Source of the DNA: Bartonella sp. MM73XJBT.G
GTDB lineage: Bacteria; Pseudomonadota; Alphaproteobacteria; Rhizobiales; Rhizobiaceae
Direction of reading: 5' to 3'
Assembly: GCF_028618435.1 (NCBI RefSeq)
Contig: NZ_JAQISW010000017.1
Location: 1 to 33,178 of the forward strand
Length of the DNA stretch: 33,178 nt
Position 1 is the first letter of the stretch, and the number at the start of each line of letters is the position of its first letter. A model generated the notes under the pieces. It was given only the letters and a program-made list of their open reading frames with translations. It did no database searches and was not told the origin of the DNA. A program made the translations under genes and the position numbers. Shown piece by piece: positions 25,601 through 33,178 of this stretch.

Positions 25601-28443
25601 TTGATAAAGGCTTGAAAGATCTTTCGAACAGTCTTCAGTCTGATGAATCAGCAGTTGTTCATTATGATAAAGATGCAGATGGTAAAACTAATTATAGTAG
25701 TGTGACTTTAGGAAAAGCTAAAGATAAGACAGCTGTAGGTCTCCATAATGTTGCTGATGGTAAGATTTCCAAGGATTCACATGATGCAATCACGGGCGGT
25801 CAGATTAATACCATAGCTTCGGATTTATCAAAAATTTTAGGTGGAGATGTATCCTTTGATGGAAAAAACTTTAAAGGGCCAACTTATAATTTATCGAATA
25901 TTGATGAAAAAGGTGAAGTAACAGATAAACCGCATACCGATATTGGTTCTGCCTTTAAAGGACTTGATGATAATATCAAGAATGTTAACGCTCGCATTAA
26001 GGAAGTCTCAGAAGGAGTTGCACAAGATTCTTTATCTTGGAGCGATGGTGACAAAGCTTTTGTCGCTCTGCATGGGGAAGGGGATGACAGAAAAGCCAGT
26101 AAAATCACATCGCTTGCTGTAGGAGATATTACGAAAGAATCGACGGATGCAGTAAATGGTTCTCAACTTTATTCACTGGGCGATAAGGTTGCAAAATATT
26201 TTTCTAATGACGCTGAATATAAAGATGGGGAATTGAATGTTCCTGATTTTAAGCTCAAAACTATCAATGATGATGGCACTGAAGCTGAATCAAACTATAA
26301 GAATGTATCAGATGCATTTTCAGGTGTGGGTAAACTTTTCACAAAGGTTCAAAATGCGATCAGCGATGTAATTAGTAATCTTCTTGTTACGAAAAATGAA
26401 GATGTTATCAACATTGGTAAAGGAGTAGAAGGTAGTGAAATCAATATCGCAAACAAGAGTGGTGCAGCACGGACTGTTTCTGGTGTGAAGGCAGCAGAAA
26501 AAGATAATGAAGCGGTTAACAAGGGACAGCTTGATAAAGGTTTGAAGGATCTTTCTGATACCCTTCTGTCTGATAGTTCTTCTGTTGTTCTTTACGATAA
26601 AACAACCGATGATCAAATTGATTATACAAATGTAACTTTTGGTAAAGGGAAGGATGCTACACCTGTTGCACTGCATAATGTAGCCGCAGGATTGATTGCG
26701 GAAAACTCAACAGATGTTATCAATGGAGGACAGATTCACATCCTTTCAACGGATGTAGCAAAATTCTTGGGTGGAGATGCTGAATTTAAGGATGGTGCTT
26801 TTAAAGGGCCAACTTATAATTTATCCAGTATTGATAAAGATGGTGAAGTAATAGATAAACCGCATACCGATGTTGGTTCTGCCTTTAAAGGACTTGATGA
26901 TAATATTAAGAGTGTGAATGCTCGCATTAAGGAAGTCTCAGAAGGAGTTGCACAAGATTCTTTATCTTGGAGCGATGGTGACAAAGCTTTTGTCGCTCTG
27001 CATGGGGAAGGGGATGACAGAAAAGCCAGCAAAATCACATCACTTGCGGCTGGTTCTATAGCATCAGGCTCGAGTGATGCGGTTAATGGCGGACAGATTT
27101 ATGATCTGAATCAGTCGCTAGTAAAGTATTTTGGTGGCGATGCTAAGTATGATGGTGATGGCTGGGTCCTTCCAGGTTTCAAGATAATGGCTTTCCAAGA
27201 AGATGGCAGCTTTGAAGAGGAGGATTATGATAGCATTGCAGCCGCGTTTGCCGGTATCAATAAGGTCTTCAAGAATCTTCATAATGAGATTTCAGAAAAC
27301 ATTGAGCAAAATGCGTTGTTGTGGAGTGATGATGCGGGTGCGTTTGTAGCACAGCATGAGAAGGAAGGTAAAAAGGACAACAGCAAGATCACGTTCCTTG
27401 CGGAAGGAAAGATATCAGAAGATTCGACGGATGCGATTAATGGAGGTCAGATTTATACTCTACAACAGAGCTTTGCCTCATATTTTGGTGGAGGAGCTGG
27501 TTATGATAAGGGAGGAAACTGGCAAGGACCCAAATTCTACGTTCAGGTCTTTAATAAGGATGGTACGAAAGGTGATAAAGAGGAGCGTAATAATGTCTCT
27601 GAAGCATTTGATGTTGTTAACGACAGCATGAGCACTATCAACGATCGTATAAAAGAAGTTGAAAAGGATGCCTCTTCTAATGGTCTGAATTGGAATGAAG
27701 AAAAAGGAAGCTATGATGCGTCTCACGCTGATGATCAGGGCGTTAAGAGTCCTAGTAAGATTATCAATGTAGAGAATGGTAAGGTAGACAAAGATTCCAA
27801 AGAAGCAGTTAATGGAGGTCAGCTTTGGGAAACCCAGCAGATGATTACAGATCAGGTCAAGGATATTGAAACTAAAGTTACGGAGGGATCTGTACTCTAT
27901 GATAGAGATAAAAAAACAGGTGAAAAGATCAATCAAGTTACATTAGTTGGTGTAGATGACAGTTCTCCAGTATTAATAGACAATGTAGCGGCAGGTGACT
28001 TATCCAAAGATTCAAAACAAGCTGTGAATGGTAGCCAACTTTGGGAGACAAACCAGAAGATAGATATAGTCCTTGATAAGGCAAAAGAATATACGAATGA
28101 GCGTTTCAATGACATTATCAATCACCAAATGGGTGATGTTATTAATGAAGCGAAATCTTATACGGATATGAAGTTTGATGCTTTAAATTACAGCATTGAG
28201 GGGGCGCGAAAGGAAGCAAGACAAGCAGCAGCTATTGGTATAGCAGTGGCGAACTTACGCTATAATGAAACACCTGGAAAATTAAGTGTTGGATTTGGTA
28301 CCGGCTTATGGCGTAATAAATCTGCATTTGCCTTTGGTGCTGGTTATACATCTGAAAGCGGATCTGTTCTGTCTAATGTATCTATCACCACTTCCGGGGG
28401 GCATTGGGGTGTAGGCGCGGGATTCAATATGACTCTGAACTGA
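22660..28443 (+). CDS. Trimeric autotransporter adhesin TAA2 (BadA/Vomp-like), two head modules
   Basis: This 1927-residue adhesin has the same plan as TAA1. Its long signal region (MNKLYTQLAGSDLKFSRFPF, then a hydrophobic stretch ending SSVSPVF) is shared in part with TAA3 (KLYT and DLKFSR motifs). A first head (about residues 125-215) leads to a neck with VAAGTEETDAVNIAQLKS and a WKLSVDGKN module. A second head (about 510-595, NSIALGS repeats) has its own neck (VAAGYADTDAVNIAQLKA) and WKLSVDDKN module 1056 bp further on. The stalk has AVNGSQL, LHNVA and YFGGGA repeats, and the YadA anchor ends FNMTLN. The ATG at 22660 (after GGGGAA) is chosen over a GTG at 22612 because it begins the signal motif shared with TAA3. 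Own promoter is likely, with a terminator on each side. Confidence 0.93.
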   Translation: MNKLYTQLAGSDLKFSRFPFIKVLSLTSIAALLSSVSPVFSKNLSPKEGVSTDIKTVSVMSPQSVISVYDEATGYLRLRDSMSSQQFAQHDENLVPIGIFDASQDDSPVITKRDAGLQRADKNVTLGDGAQVQKEWGVAVGYMAHAMGKSSTALGGEYNEESTHGDSDYTTANGDYSTALGSVSKAMENGATAVGHRALAKGKQSISVGFYSKANEEKSVTLGDYAVTEVVGGVALGSASVSNVGAGVEGYSPLGKKGEGADFVWKSTQGAVSVGDVKQGKTRQIGGVAAGTEETDAVNIAQLKSLQTYVDKGWKLSVDGKNTKAVGIDDTVDFAAGSKNLEITKGEKDNNIKFDLAKNITLESVTAGKNVFDTTGLIINDGPKITTSGIDAGNNRITGIAPADLSADSQDAVNGSQLNVVATHIARYLGGGVKFTSGQWDDPKFKIKTFNPETNEIEEESFPDVAKALEGVGKSYVNLHNEIKKAADDSVFKWHAETESITIAASEGKGGQGSIAIGKLSSAAADNGIALGGSANTSGENSIALGSFANASGENSIALGGLSTVTAKNSMALGSNAQVLADGGVAVGYQSVSRNTVSTVGYDPSIGGRSTDDGVIWKSTQGAFSIGDTPNKITRQLTGVAAGYADTDAVNIAQLKALREYAGKGWKLSVDDKNTQAVSIDDTVDFSTGSKNFKITKGDKDNKIKFDLAQDVALTSLKAGTNTLDATGLVITGGPKITTGGIDAGSKKITGIQDGALTAESTEAVNGSQLLATNTEINEVRDSILVKQVAKKRRTRSLPNEGEGLITVGMETGGSEISILNKSNEERKLSGLLGGAISATSTDAVNGSQLHTLGTGVASYFGGGASYADGKWTAPTFKVKAIKEDGSPEDKEYHDVASAFSGVGSSITNVQNKLTEQVNNVINKLESESFVQQDKTTHRLTIGAAVEGSEINIANKAGADRILSGVKDATKNNEAVNKGQLDKGLKDLSNSLQSDESAVVHYDKDADGKTNYSSVTLGKAKDKTAVGLHNVADGKISKDSHDAITGGQINTIASDLSKILGGDVSFDGKNFKGPTYNLSNIDEKGEVTDKPHTDIGSAFKGLDDNIKNVNARIKEVSEGVAQDSLSWSDGDKAFVALHGEGDDRKASKITSLAVGDITKESTDAVNGSQLYSLGDKVAKYFSNDAEYKDGELNVPDFKLKTINDDGTEAESNYKNVSDAFSGVGKLFTKVQNAISDVISNLLVTKNEDVINIGKGVEGSEINIANKSGAARTVSGVKAAEKDNEAVNKGQLDKGLKDLSDTLLSDSSSVVLYDKTTDDQIDYTNVTFGKGKDATPVALHNVAAGLIAENSTDVINGGQIHILSTDVAKFLGGDAEFKDGAFKGPTYNLSSIDKDGEVIDKPHTDVGSAFKGLDDNIKSVNARIKEVSEGVAQDSLSWSDGDKAFVALHGEGDDRKASKITSLAAGSIASGSSDAVNGGQIYDLNQSLVKYFGGDAKYDGDGWVLPGFKIMAFQEDGSFEEEDYDSIAAAFAGINKVFKNLHNEISENIEQNALLWSDDAGAFVAQHEKEGKKDNSKITFLAEGKISEDSTDAINGGQIYTLQQSFASYFGGGAGYDKGGNWQGPKFYVQVFNKDGTKGDKEERNNVSEAFDVVNDSMSTINDRIKEVEKDASSNGLNWNEEKGSYDASHADDQGVKSPSKIINVENGKVDKDSKEAVNGGQLWETQQMITDQVKDIETKVTEGSVLYDRDKKTGEKINQVTLVGVDDSSPVLIDNVAAGDLSKDSKQAVNGSQLWETNQKIDIVLDKAKEYTNERFNDIINHQMGDVINEAKSYTDMKFDALNYSIEGARKEARQAAAIGIAVANLRYNETPGKLSVGFGTGLWRNKSAFAFGAGYTSESGSVLSNVSITTSGGHWGVGAGFNMTLN
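25876..27060 (+). repeat. 930-bp direct repeat in the TAA2 stalk
   Basis: About 250 bp beginning GGGCCAACTTATAATTTATC at 25876 recur at 26806, with long stretches identical (for example all through AGTCTCAGAAGGAGTTGCAC and the following 120 bases). The distance, 930 bp, is 310 codons, so recombination between the copies would delete or duplicate in frame. Confidence 0.8.
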
Positions 28444-28471
28444 TCTAAAAACTTTTCTTAAATCCACTCTT

Positions 28472-28501
28472 TGCCCTTGCTTTGATGAAGCAGGGGCATT
28501 C
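28472..28501 (+). terminator. Stem-loop terminator of TAA2
   Basis: TGCCCTTGCTT (28472-28482) and AAGCAGGGGCA (28488-28498) form an 11-bp stem with one G-U and a 5-nt loop. The T-run is short (TT), so termination may be partial. It resembles the TAA1 terminator. Confidence 0.65.
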
Positions 28502-28883
28502 TAGTAAGAGCTTTAAAATCCATTTTAATGAAGTGAAAAATCTTATCCGTGAACAATAAACCGTCTCTTAAAAGGCTGATCCATAAGCATAAAGATTGTG
28601 TCAACTTCACAGAAGATACAATTAAACAAACGATGCGTCATATTTGATAAAAACTAAAACGTATTTAATTATGAAAATCACTTTTTTATGTTTCTCACAT
28701 TGACTTTCACAAATAGGCTCCTAATTCCCCTTAAAGGTGATGTAGCAATAACAGCTTATATCTTGTTTTATTTATAGTCTAAAAACACGCTGTAAAAGCA
28801 CAAATACACAAAGAAAAGACAGAGCTTTAAAACTCTAGAATGTGTCTTTTGTGTTTAAAAAGTATTATTATGAGGGGGGTATT
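28502..28883 (+). promoter_or_regulatory. TAA3 upstream region with a stem-loop in the leader
   Basis: About 380 bp without a gene. TTGACT (28700-28705) could be a -35 box, with only a weak TAATTC 16 bp on. CACAAAGAAAAGACA (28807-28821) pairs with TGTCTTTTGTG (28843-28853) with a 4-nt bulge, enclosing AGAG/CTCT arms, so the leader can fold into a long hairpin about 30 bp before the start. A run of six G (28874-28879) forms the Shine-Dalgarno. Confidence 0.45.
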
Positions 28884-31800
28884 ATGAAAAAATTATATAC
28901 AACACAAACGGCATGTGATTTAAAATTTTCTCGTTCACATGATAGGACCTCGTTTTTTAAAGGAGTTTTATTGGGCACTGCGGTGGTCTTATTTTTATCA
29001 AATGGTTCTCCTGTTTTTTCAGCAAAACTTGATTTAACAAAAGTATCTCTTGAAAGTGTAAAGAATACTGCTGTGGTTTATCCCCAAAGCATTATCTCTG
29101 CATATGATTACTATGATGGTGATGAGAAAAATGATTTAACAGCATTGAATGTGGCAATGATGGCAAAAGTTGACGCTTCTGATGACTATGCAATTTTTTT
29201 AACCAAAACCGTTTCTGCTATAAGCAATGAAGATCCTATTGTGAATGTTTTGAGGACAGATGGCAAAAACTCATTGGAAAGAACATTAGATGCAGGCGGG
29301 CAATTTGTCGCTGATAATCGTGTAGTCCAAAATTTTGCACAGCATGGTGAGAATACAGCGATTATTGATGCATTCAATCCTTTGCGTAATGACTCTATGG
29401 TTAGAATGCAGCGCGGTACCGGACTACAACGTGACGGCGTAGAAGGTACGAGTGTCATATTTGGTAATAATATAACAAAGGATAAAAAGCTCCATTCTAA
29501 TAGTGATATTGTTGCTATTGGTGCTGAGATAAAAGTATCTGCGGCAGATACGGTTGCTGTTGGTTATGGTGCGCAGGTGGATAATAGCTTTACTGTTGCT
29601 GTAGGTCATTTGGCGTACGCTGCAGGTGAAAAAAGTATCGCAATAGGTGGCGAAGGTAGAAGTGGTAGTACACCAGTCCCTTCTGAGGGACGTACAATAG
29701 CGACGGGCGTAGAATCAATTGCTATTGGACATCGTGCTAAGGCTGATAGTGAGGGATCTGTAGCTTTGGGTGCTTATACAAAAACGACGGTAAAATTAGG
29801 TGTTGCTCTTGGAGGTGAGTCTGTAGCTGATGTTGCTGCTGGCGCTATCGGTTACAGCTCTTTAACTAAGAGCGTTGCAGATTCTAATAGCATCGTTTGG
29901 GCGAGCACGTTAGCTGCGGTGAGTGTTGGTGATACTAAATTAAAAAAAACGCGCCAGATTGTAGGAGTGGCAGCTGGTAGCGACGATACTGATGCCGTTA
30001 ATGTTGCGCAGCTAAAAGCGTTAGAATTGTACGTAGACCAAGGTTGGAAGCTATCAGTTGGAGGGAAAGATGCTACAAAGGTTGGTATAACGGGCGTAGT
30101 AGATTTATCAACAGAAAGTAACAATCTTAAGATTACAAAAGGTGAAGAAGATAATAATGTCAAATTTGATTTAGCTGATAGTATTACAGTGACGAAAGTT
30201 ACCGCAGGAAGAAGCACTATGAGTGATGATGGCTTTCTGTTTGCTGATGGGGCTAGAATAACTGTGGATGGCATTCATGCTGGTGATAAAACGATTAAAG
30301 GAGTAGCGGCAGGGGAAGAAGATACCGATGCAGTGAATTTTGCACAGCTACAAGAGACAAAAGATCAAATAGTAAAAAATAGTCTTGTCAAGCAAGATGA
30401 GGGAGAAGCAGGTAGGATCACCATAGGTAAAGAGACAGGTGGTTCTGTAATTAATGTTACAAACAAATCAGGTGATGCTCGTACAATTTCCGGTGTGAAG
30501 GCAGCAGAGAATGATGATGAAGCCGTTAATAAAAAACAACTCGATGGTCAGATTGCAGATATTGTTGACACCGTAAAAAGTAATAGCCTTGTTAAGCGAG
30601 AAGAAGAGACAAATCGTATCACCATTGGTAAGGAAATAGAAGGCGCAGAGATTAATATTACAAATAAATCAGGTGAAGACCGGACTATTTCTGGTGTGAA
30701 AGCAGCAGAGAATGATGATGAAGCTGTTAATAAAAAACAACTCGATGGTGAAATTGCAGATATCACGGACAATATTAAGGTCATTAAAGAAGCAAATAGC
30801 TTTGCTGTCCTCTACGATAAAAATACAGATGGCACTGTCAATTATAATAGTGTGACTTTAGGTGGTGATAAGACTACGGCACCAGTTGCACTCCATAATG
30901 TACAAGCTGGTATAATTGCAGAGGGGTCGCATGATGCAATCAATGGTAGCCAGATTGAAAAAATATCCCGAGATGTAGCAAACATTTTTGGTGGTAATGC
31001 GGAATTTAGTGAAGGTACTTTGTTCGGTCCACTCTATCATTTATCGCAGATTTCTGAAGATGGTGTAGTATCTAAGGATCATAATAATGTTGGTTCTGCT
31101 TTGACAGGGCTTGATGAAAATATCAACAATGTGAATAGCCGCTTAACACATGTAGCCAATGAGTTTACTCAGAAAATTGATGGTTTTTCTAAAAATTCTC
31201 TGTTGTGGAGTGATGATGAGCAGGCATTTGTAGCACAGCATGGAGAGGGAAGAACAAATAGCAAAATTAAGTTTCTTGCCAATGGAGATATCACAGAAGA
31301 TTCAACTGATGCCATAAATGGTTCGCAACTTTTTTCTACCAATCAGAATGTTACTACTGTTACGAATAATCTAGCAAAAATTTCTCAAAATATATCAAAG
31401 TATTTTGGTGGTGGTGCAGACGTATCTAACGGTAAGGCCCCCACTTACACCATTCAAGGCAAACCACATGATAATTTTGAATCTACTTTTAATGCTGTTG
31501 ATAATTCTATCACGAATATCCAAAATCAGATTGCGGATGTGACAAAAAGCAGCCTCGTTAAGCAAGAAGACAATGAGGGGACCATCACCATAGGTAAGGC
31601 AACAGGTGGTTCTGTAATTAATATTACAAACAAATCGGGTGAAGACCGGACTATTTCTGGTGTGAAGGCGGCTGTTGCGCACAATGAAGCTGTTAATAAA
31701 GCCCAGCTTGATAAAAGTATAGAGAAGATTTCTAAGGATATTAATTTGGCAAGTGCTGCTGCTGTCCTCTACGATAAAAATACAGATGGCACTGTCAATT

Positions 31801-33178
31801 ATAATAGTGTGACTTTAGGTGGTGATAAGACTACGGCACCAGTTGCTCTCCATAATGTAGAAGTTGGTATAATTGCAGAAGGGTCGCATGATGCAATCAA
31901 TGGCAGCCAAATTAATAAAATATCTGGAGATATAGCGAATTATTTTGGTGGAGATACATCATTTGAGAATGGTACCTTTAAAGGACTAAAATATAGTTTA
32001 TCTTCTATTGTTGAAGATGGTCAGGTAGCAAAAGTGAACTATTATGACGTTGGCTCTGCTTTGGATGGTCTTGATGCGAATGTGAAGAGTGTGAATACGC
32101 ATCTGACGAATGTAGTCAAAGATGTTAATGAAAAAATCACGAATATTACTCAAGAAGTTAAAGGGGATGCCTTGTTGTGGAGCGATGATGATCAGGCATT
32201 TGTAGCGCAGCATGGAGAGGGAAGAACAAATAGCAAAATTAAGTTTCTTGCCAATGGAGATATCACAGAAGATTCAACTGATGCCATAAATGGTTCGCAA
32301 CTCTTTTCTACCAATCAGAATGTTACTACTGTTACGAATAATCTAGCAAAAATTTCTCAAAATACATCTAAATATTTTGGTGGTGGTGCAGACGTATCTA
32401 ACGGTAAGGCGCCTACTTACACCATTCAAGGCAAACCACATGATAATTTTGAATCTACTTTTAATGCTGTTGATAATTCTATCACGAAGATCCAAAATCA
32501 GATTGCGGATGTGACAAAAAGTAGCCTCGTTAAGCAAGAAGATAATGAGGGTGCCATCACCATAGGTAAGGCAACAGGTGGTTCTGTAATTAATATTACA
32601 AACAAATCGGGTGAAGACCGGACTATTTCTGGTGTGAAGGCGGCTGTTGCGCACAATGAAGCTGTTAATAAAGCCCAGCTTGATAAAAGTATAGAGAAGA
32701 TTTCTAAGGATATTAATTTGGCAAGTGCTGCTGCTGTCCTCTACGATAAAAATACAGATGGCACTGTCAATTATAATAGTGTGACTTTAGGTGGTGATAA
32801 GACTACGGCACCAGTTGCTCTCCATAATGTAGAAGTTGGTATAATTGCAGAAGGGTCGCATGATGCAATCAATGGCAGCCAAATTAATAAAATATCTGGA
32901 GATATAGCGAATTATTTTGGTGGAGATACATCATTTGAGAATGGTACCTTTAAAGGACTAAAATATAGTTTATCTTCTATTGTTGAAGATGGTCAGGTAG
33001 CAAAAGTGAACTATTATGACGTTGGCTCTGCTTTGGATGGTCTTGATGCGAATGTGAAGAGTGTGAATACGCATCTGACGAATGTAGTCAAAGATGTTAA
33101 TGAAAAAATCACGAATATTACTCAAGAAGTTAAAGGGGATGCCTTGTTGTGGAGCGATGATGATCAGGCATTTGTAGC
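28884..33178 (+). CDS. Trimeric autotransporter adhesin TAA3 (BadA/Vomp-like), 3' end outside window
   Basis: At least 1431 codons are open from the ATG at 28884 to the window end. The signal region MKKLYTTQTACDLKFSRSHD parallels TAA2 and leads to a hydrophobic stretch ending SNGSPVFSA. A unique N-terminal part of about 170 residues follows, then head repeats (about 205-320, DIVAIGAEIKVSAADTVAVG and on), a neck (VGVAAGSDDTDAVNVAQLKA), one WKLSVGGKD module and a stalk of NKSGEDRTISGVKAAEN-type repeats. From 30804 on, a cassette (AVLYDKNTDGTVNYNSVTLG and following) occurs three times, at 30804, 31761 and 32733. The anchor is not in the window, so it cannot be said whether the gene is intact. 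GAGGGGGG stands before the start. Confidence 0.9.
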   Translation, partial: MKKLYTTQTACDLKFSRSHDRTSFFKGVLLGTAVVLFLSNGSPVFSAKLDLTKVSLESVKNTAVVYPQSIISAYDYYDGDEKNDLTALNVAMMAKVDASDDYAIFLTKTVSAISNEDPIVNVLRTDGKNSLERTLDAGGQFVADNRVVQNFAQHGENTAIIDAFNPLRNDSMVRMQRGTGLQRDGVEGTSVIFGNNITKDKKLHSNSDIVAIGAEIKVSAADTVAVGYGAQVDNSFTVAVGHLAYAAGEKSIAIGGEGRSGSTPVPSEGRTIATGVESIAIGHRAKADSEGSVALGAYTKTTVKLGVALGGESVADVAAGAIGYSSLTKSVADSNSIVWASTLAAVSVGDTKLKKTRQIVGVAAGSDDTDAVNVAQLKALELYVDQGWKLSVGGKDATKVGITGVVDLSTESNNLKITKGEEDNNVKFDLADSITVTKVTAGRSTMSDDGFLFADGARITVDGIHAGDKTIKGVAAGEEDTDAVNFAQLQETKDQIVKNSLVKQDEGEAGRITIGKETGGSVINVTNKSGDARTISGVKAAENDDEAVNKKQLDGQIADIVDTVKSNSLVKREEETNRITIGKEIEGAEINITNKSGEDRTISGVKAAENDDEAVNKKQLDGEIADITDNIKVIKEANSFAVLYDKNTDGTVNYNSVTLGGDKTTAPVALHNVQAGIIAEGSHDAINGSQIEKISRDVANIFGGNAEFSEGTLFGPLYHLSQISEDGVVSKDHNNVGSALTGLDENINNVNSRLTHVANEFTQKIDGFSKNSLLWSDDEQAFVAQHGEGRTNSKIKFLANGDITEDSTDAINGSQLFSTNQNVTTVTNNLAKISQNISKYFGGGADVSNGKAPTYTIQGKPHDNFESTFNAVDNSITNIQNQIADVTKSSLVKQEDNEGTITIGKATGGSVINITNKSGEDRTISGVKAAVAHNEAVNKAQLDKSIEKISKDINLASAAAVLYDKNTDGTVNYNSVTLGGDKTTAPVALHNVEVGIIAEGSHDAINGSQINKISGDIANYFGGDTSFENGTFKGLKYSLSSIVEDGQVAKVNYYDVGSALDGLDANVKSVNTHLTNVVKDVNEKITNITQEVKGDALLWSDDDQAFVAQHGEGRTNSKIKFLANGDITEDSTDAINGSQLFSTNQNVTTVTNNLAKISQNTSKYFGGGADVSNGKAPTYTIQGKPHDNFESTFNAVDNSITKIQNQIADVTKSSLVKQEDNEGAITIGKATGGSVINITNKSGEDRTISGVKAAVAHNEAVNKAQLDKSIEKISKDINLASAAAVLYDKNTDGTVNYNSVTLGGDKTTAPVALHNVEVGIIAEGSHDAINGSQINKISGDIANYFGGDTSFENGTFKGLKYSLSSIVEDGQVAKVNYYDVGSALDGLDANVKSVNTHLTNVVKDVNEKITNITQEVKGDALLWSDDDQAFV
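31200..33178 (+). repeat. 972-bp near-identical tandem repeat in TAA3
   Basis: Unit 1 (31200-32171) and unit 2 (32172-33143) align at exactly 972 bp (324 codons) with few differences. A third copy begins at 33144 with the same bases up to the window edge. A less exact relative with a 957-bp offset lies before (30804 against 31761). The high identity points to recent duplication. Confidence 0.85.

Noticed and set aside
15735..32654. Many minus-strand and plus-strand frames of 60-160 codons inside the adhesin genes
   Set aside because: They are mirror frames of highly repetitive TAA coding sequence; they recur with the repeats and show no protein features.
31200..33178. Regularly spaced repeats considered as a CRISPR array
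   Set aside because: The units are 972 bp, coding and in frame with the adhesin; spacing and size exclude CRISPR.

Overview
The window most likely comes from a Bartonella genome (Alphaproteobacteria, Hyphomicrobiales). It is AT-rich, and its right half holds three tandem genes for giant BadA/Vomp-type trimeric autotransporter adhesins (TAAs). Upstream of them is an XRE-type regulator behind a structured leader, an arrangement matching the published Bartonella Brt-RNA/Trp pairs that control badA in B. henselae. The species cannot be fixed from sequence reading alone.

Positions 1-7.4 kb are a decayed prophage. On the minus strand lie a lambda-GpA-like large terminase broken by a 2-bp frameshift, its small subunit, a Rha/KilAC-type antirepressor with a small partner gene, a GpZ-like minor tail gene without a start codon, a small phage-type protein, a phage protein of unknown function and the 3' stump of an ssb gene. 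Three apparently intact type II toxin-antitoxin modules sit between them on the plus strand: BrnT/BrnA, DinJ/YafQ and HicA/HicB. Each has an inverted repeat at its promoter. The antirepressor has a leader of about 240 nt, dense in hairpins, with two mutually exclusive long stems.

Positions 7.4-13 kb hold metabolic and transport genes: a minus-strand pair with a 4-bp overlap (MFS transporter, then ATP-grasp ligase), a SAM-dependent methyltransferase, and a second MFS exporter in the opposite orientation. Positions 13-14 kb hold gene remnants and a two-gene unit whose first gene is interrupted by a TAG codon.

Positions 14.2-33.2 kb are the adhesin island: a Brt-like leader with a good sigma70-type promoter, the trp-like regulator, TAA1 (2104 aa), TAA2 (1927 aa) and TAA3 (at least 1431 codons, running off the window). 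All three have a signal peptide, YadA-type head repeats, DAVN-type necks and long repetitive stalks. TAA1 and TAA2 end in a YadA beta-barrel anchor. TAA1 carries two G8 tracts and an A9 tract in its coding sequence, TAA2 has two head modules, and TAA3 carries a near-perfect 972-bp tandem duplication. All of these suit antigenic, length or phase variation. Working hypothesis: the Brt-like RNA and the Trp-like protein set expression of the array, and recombination and slippage vary its products.
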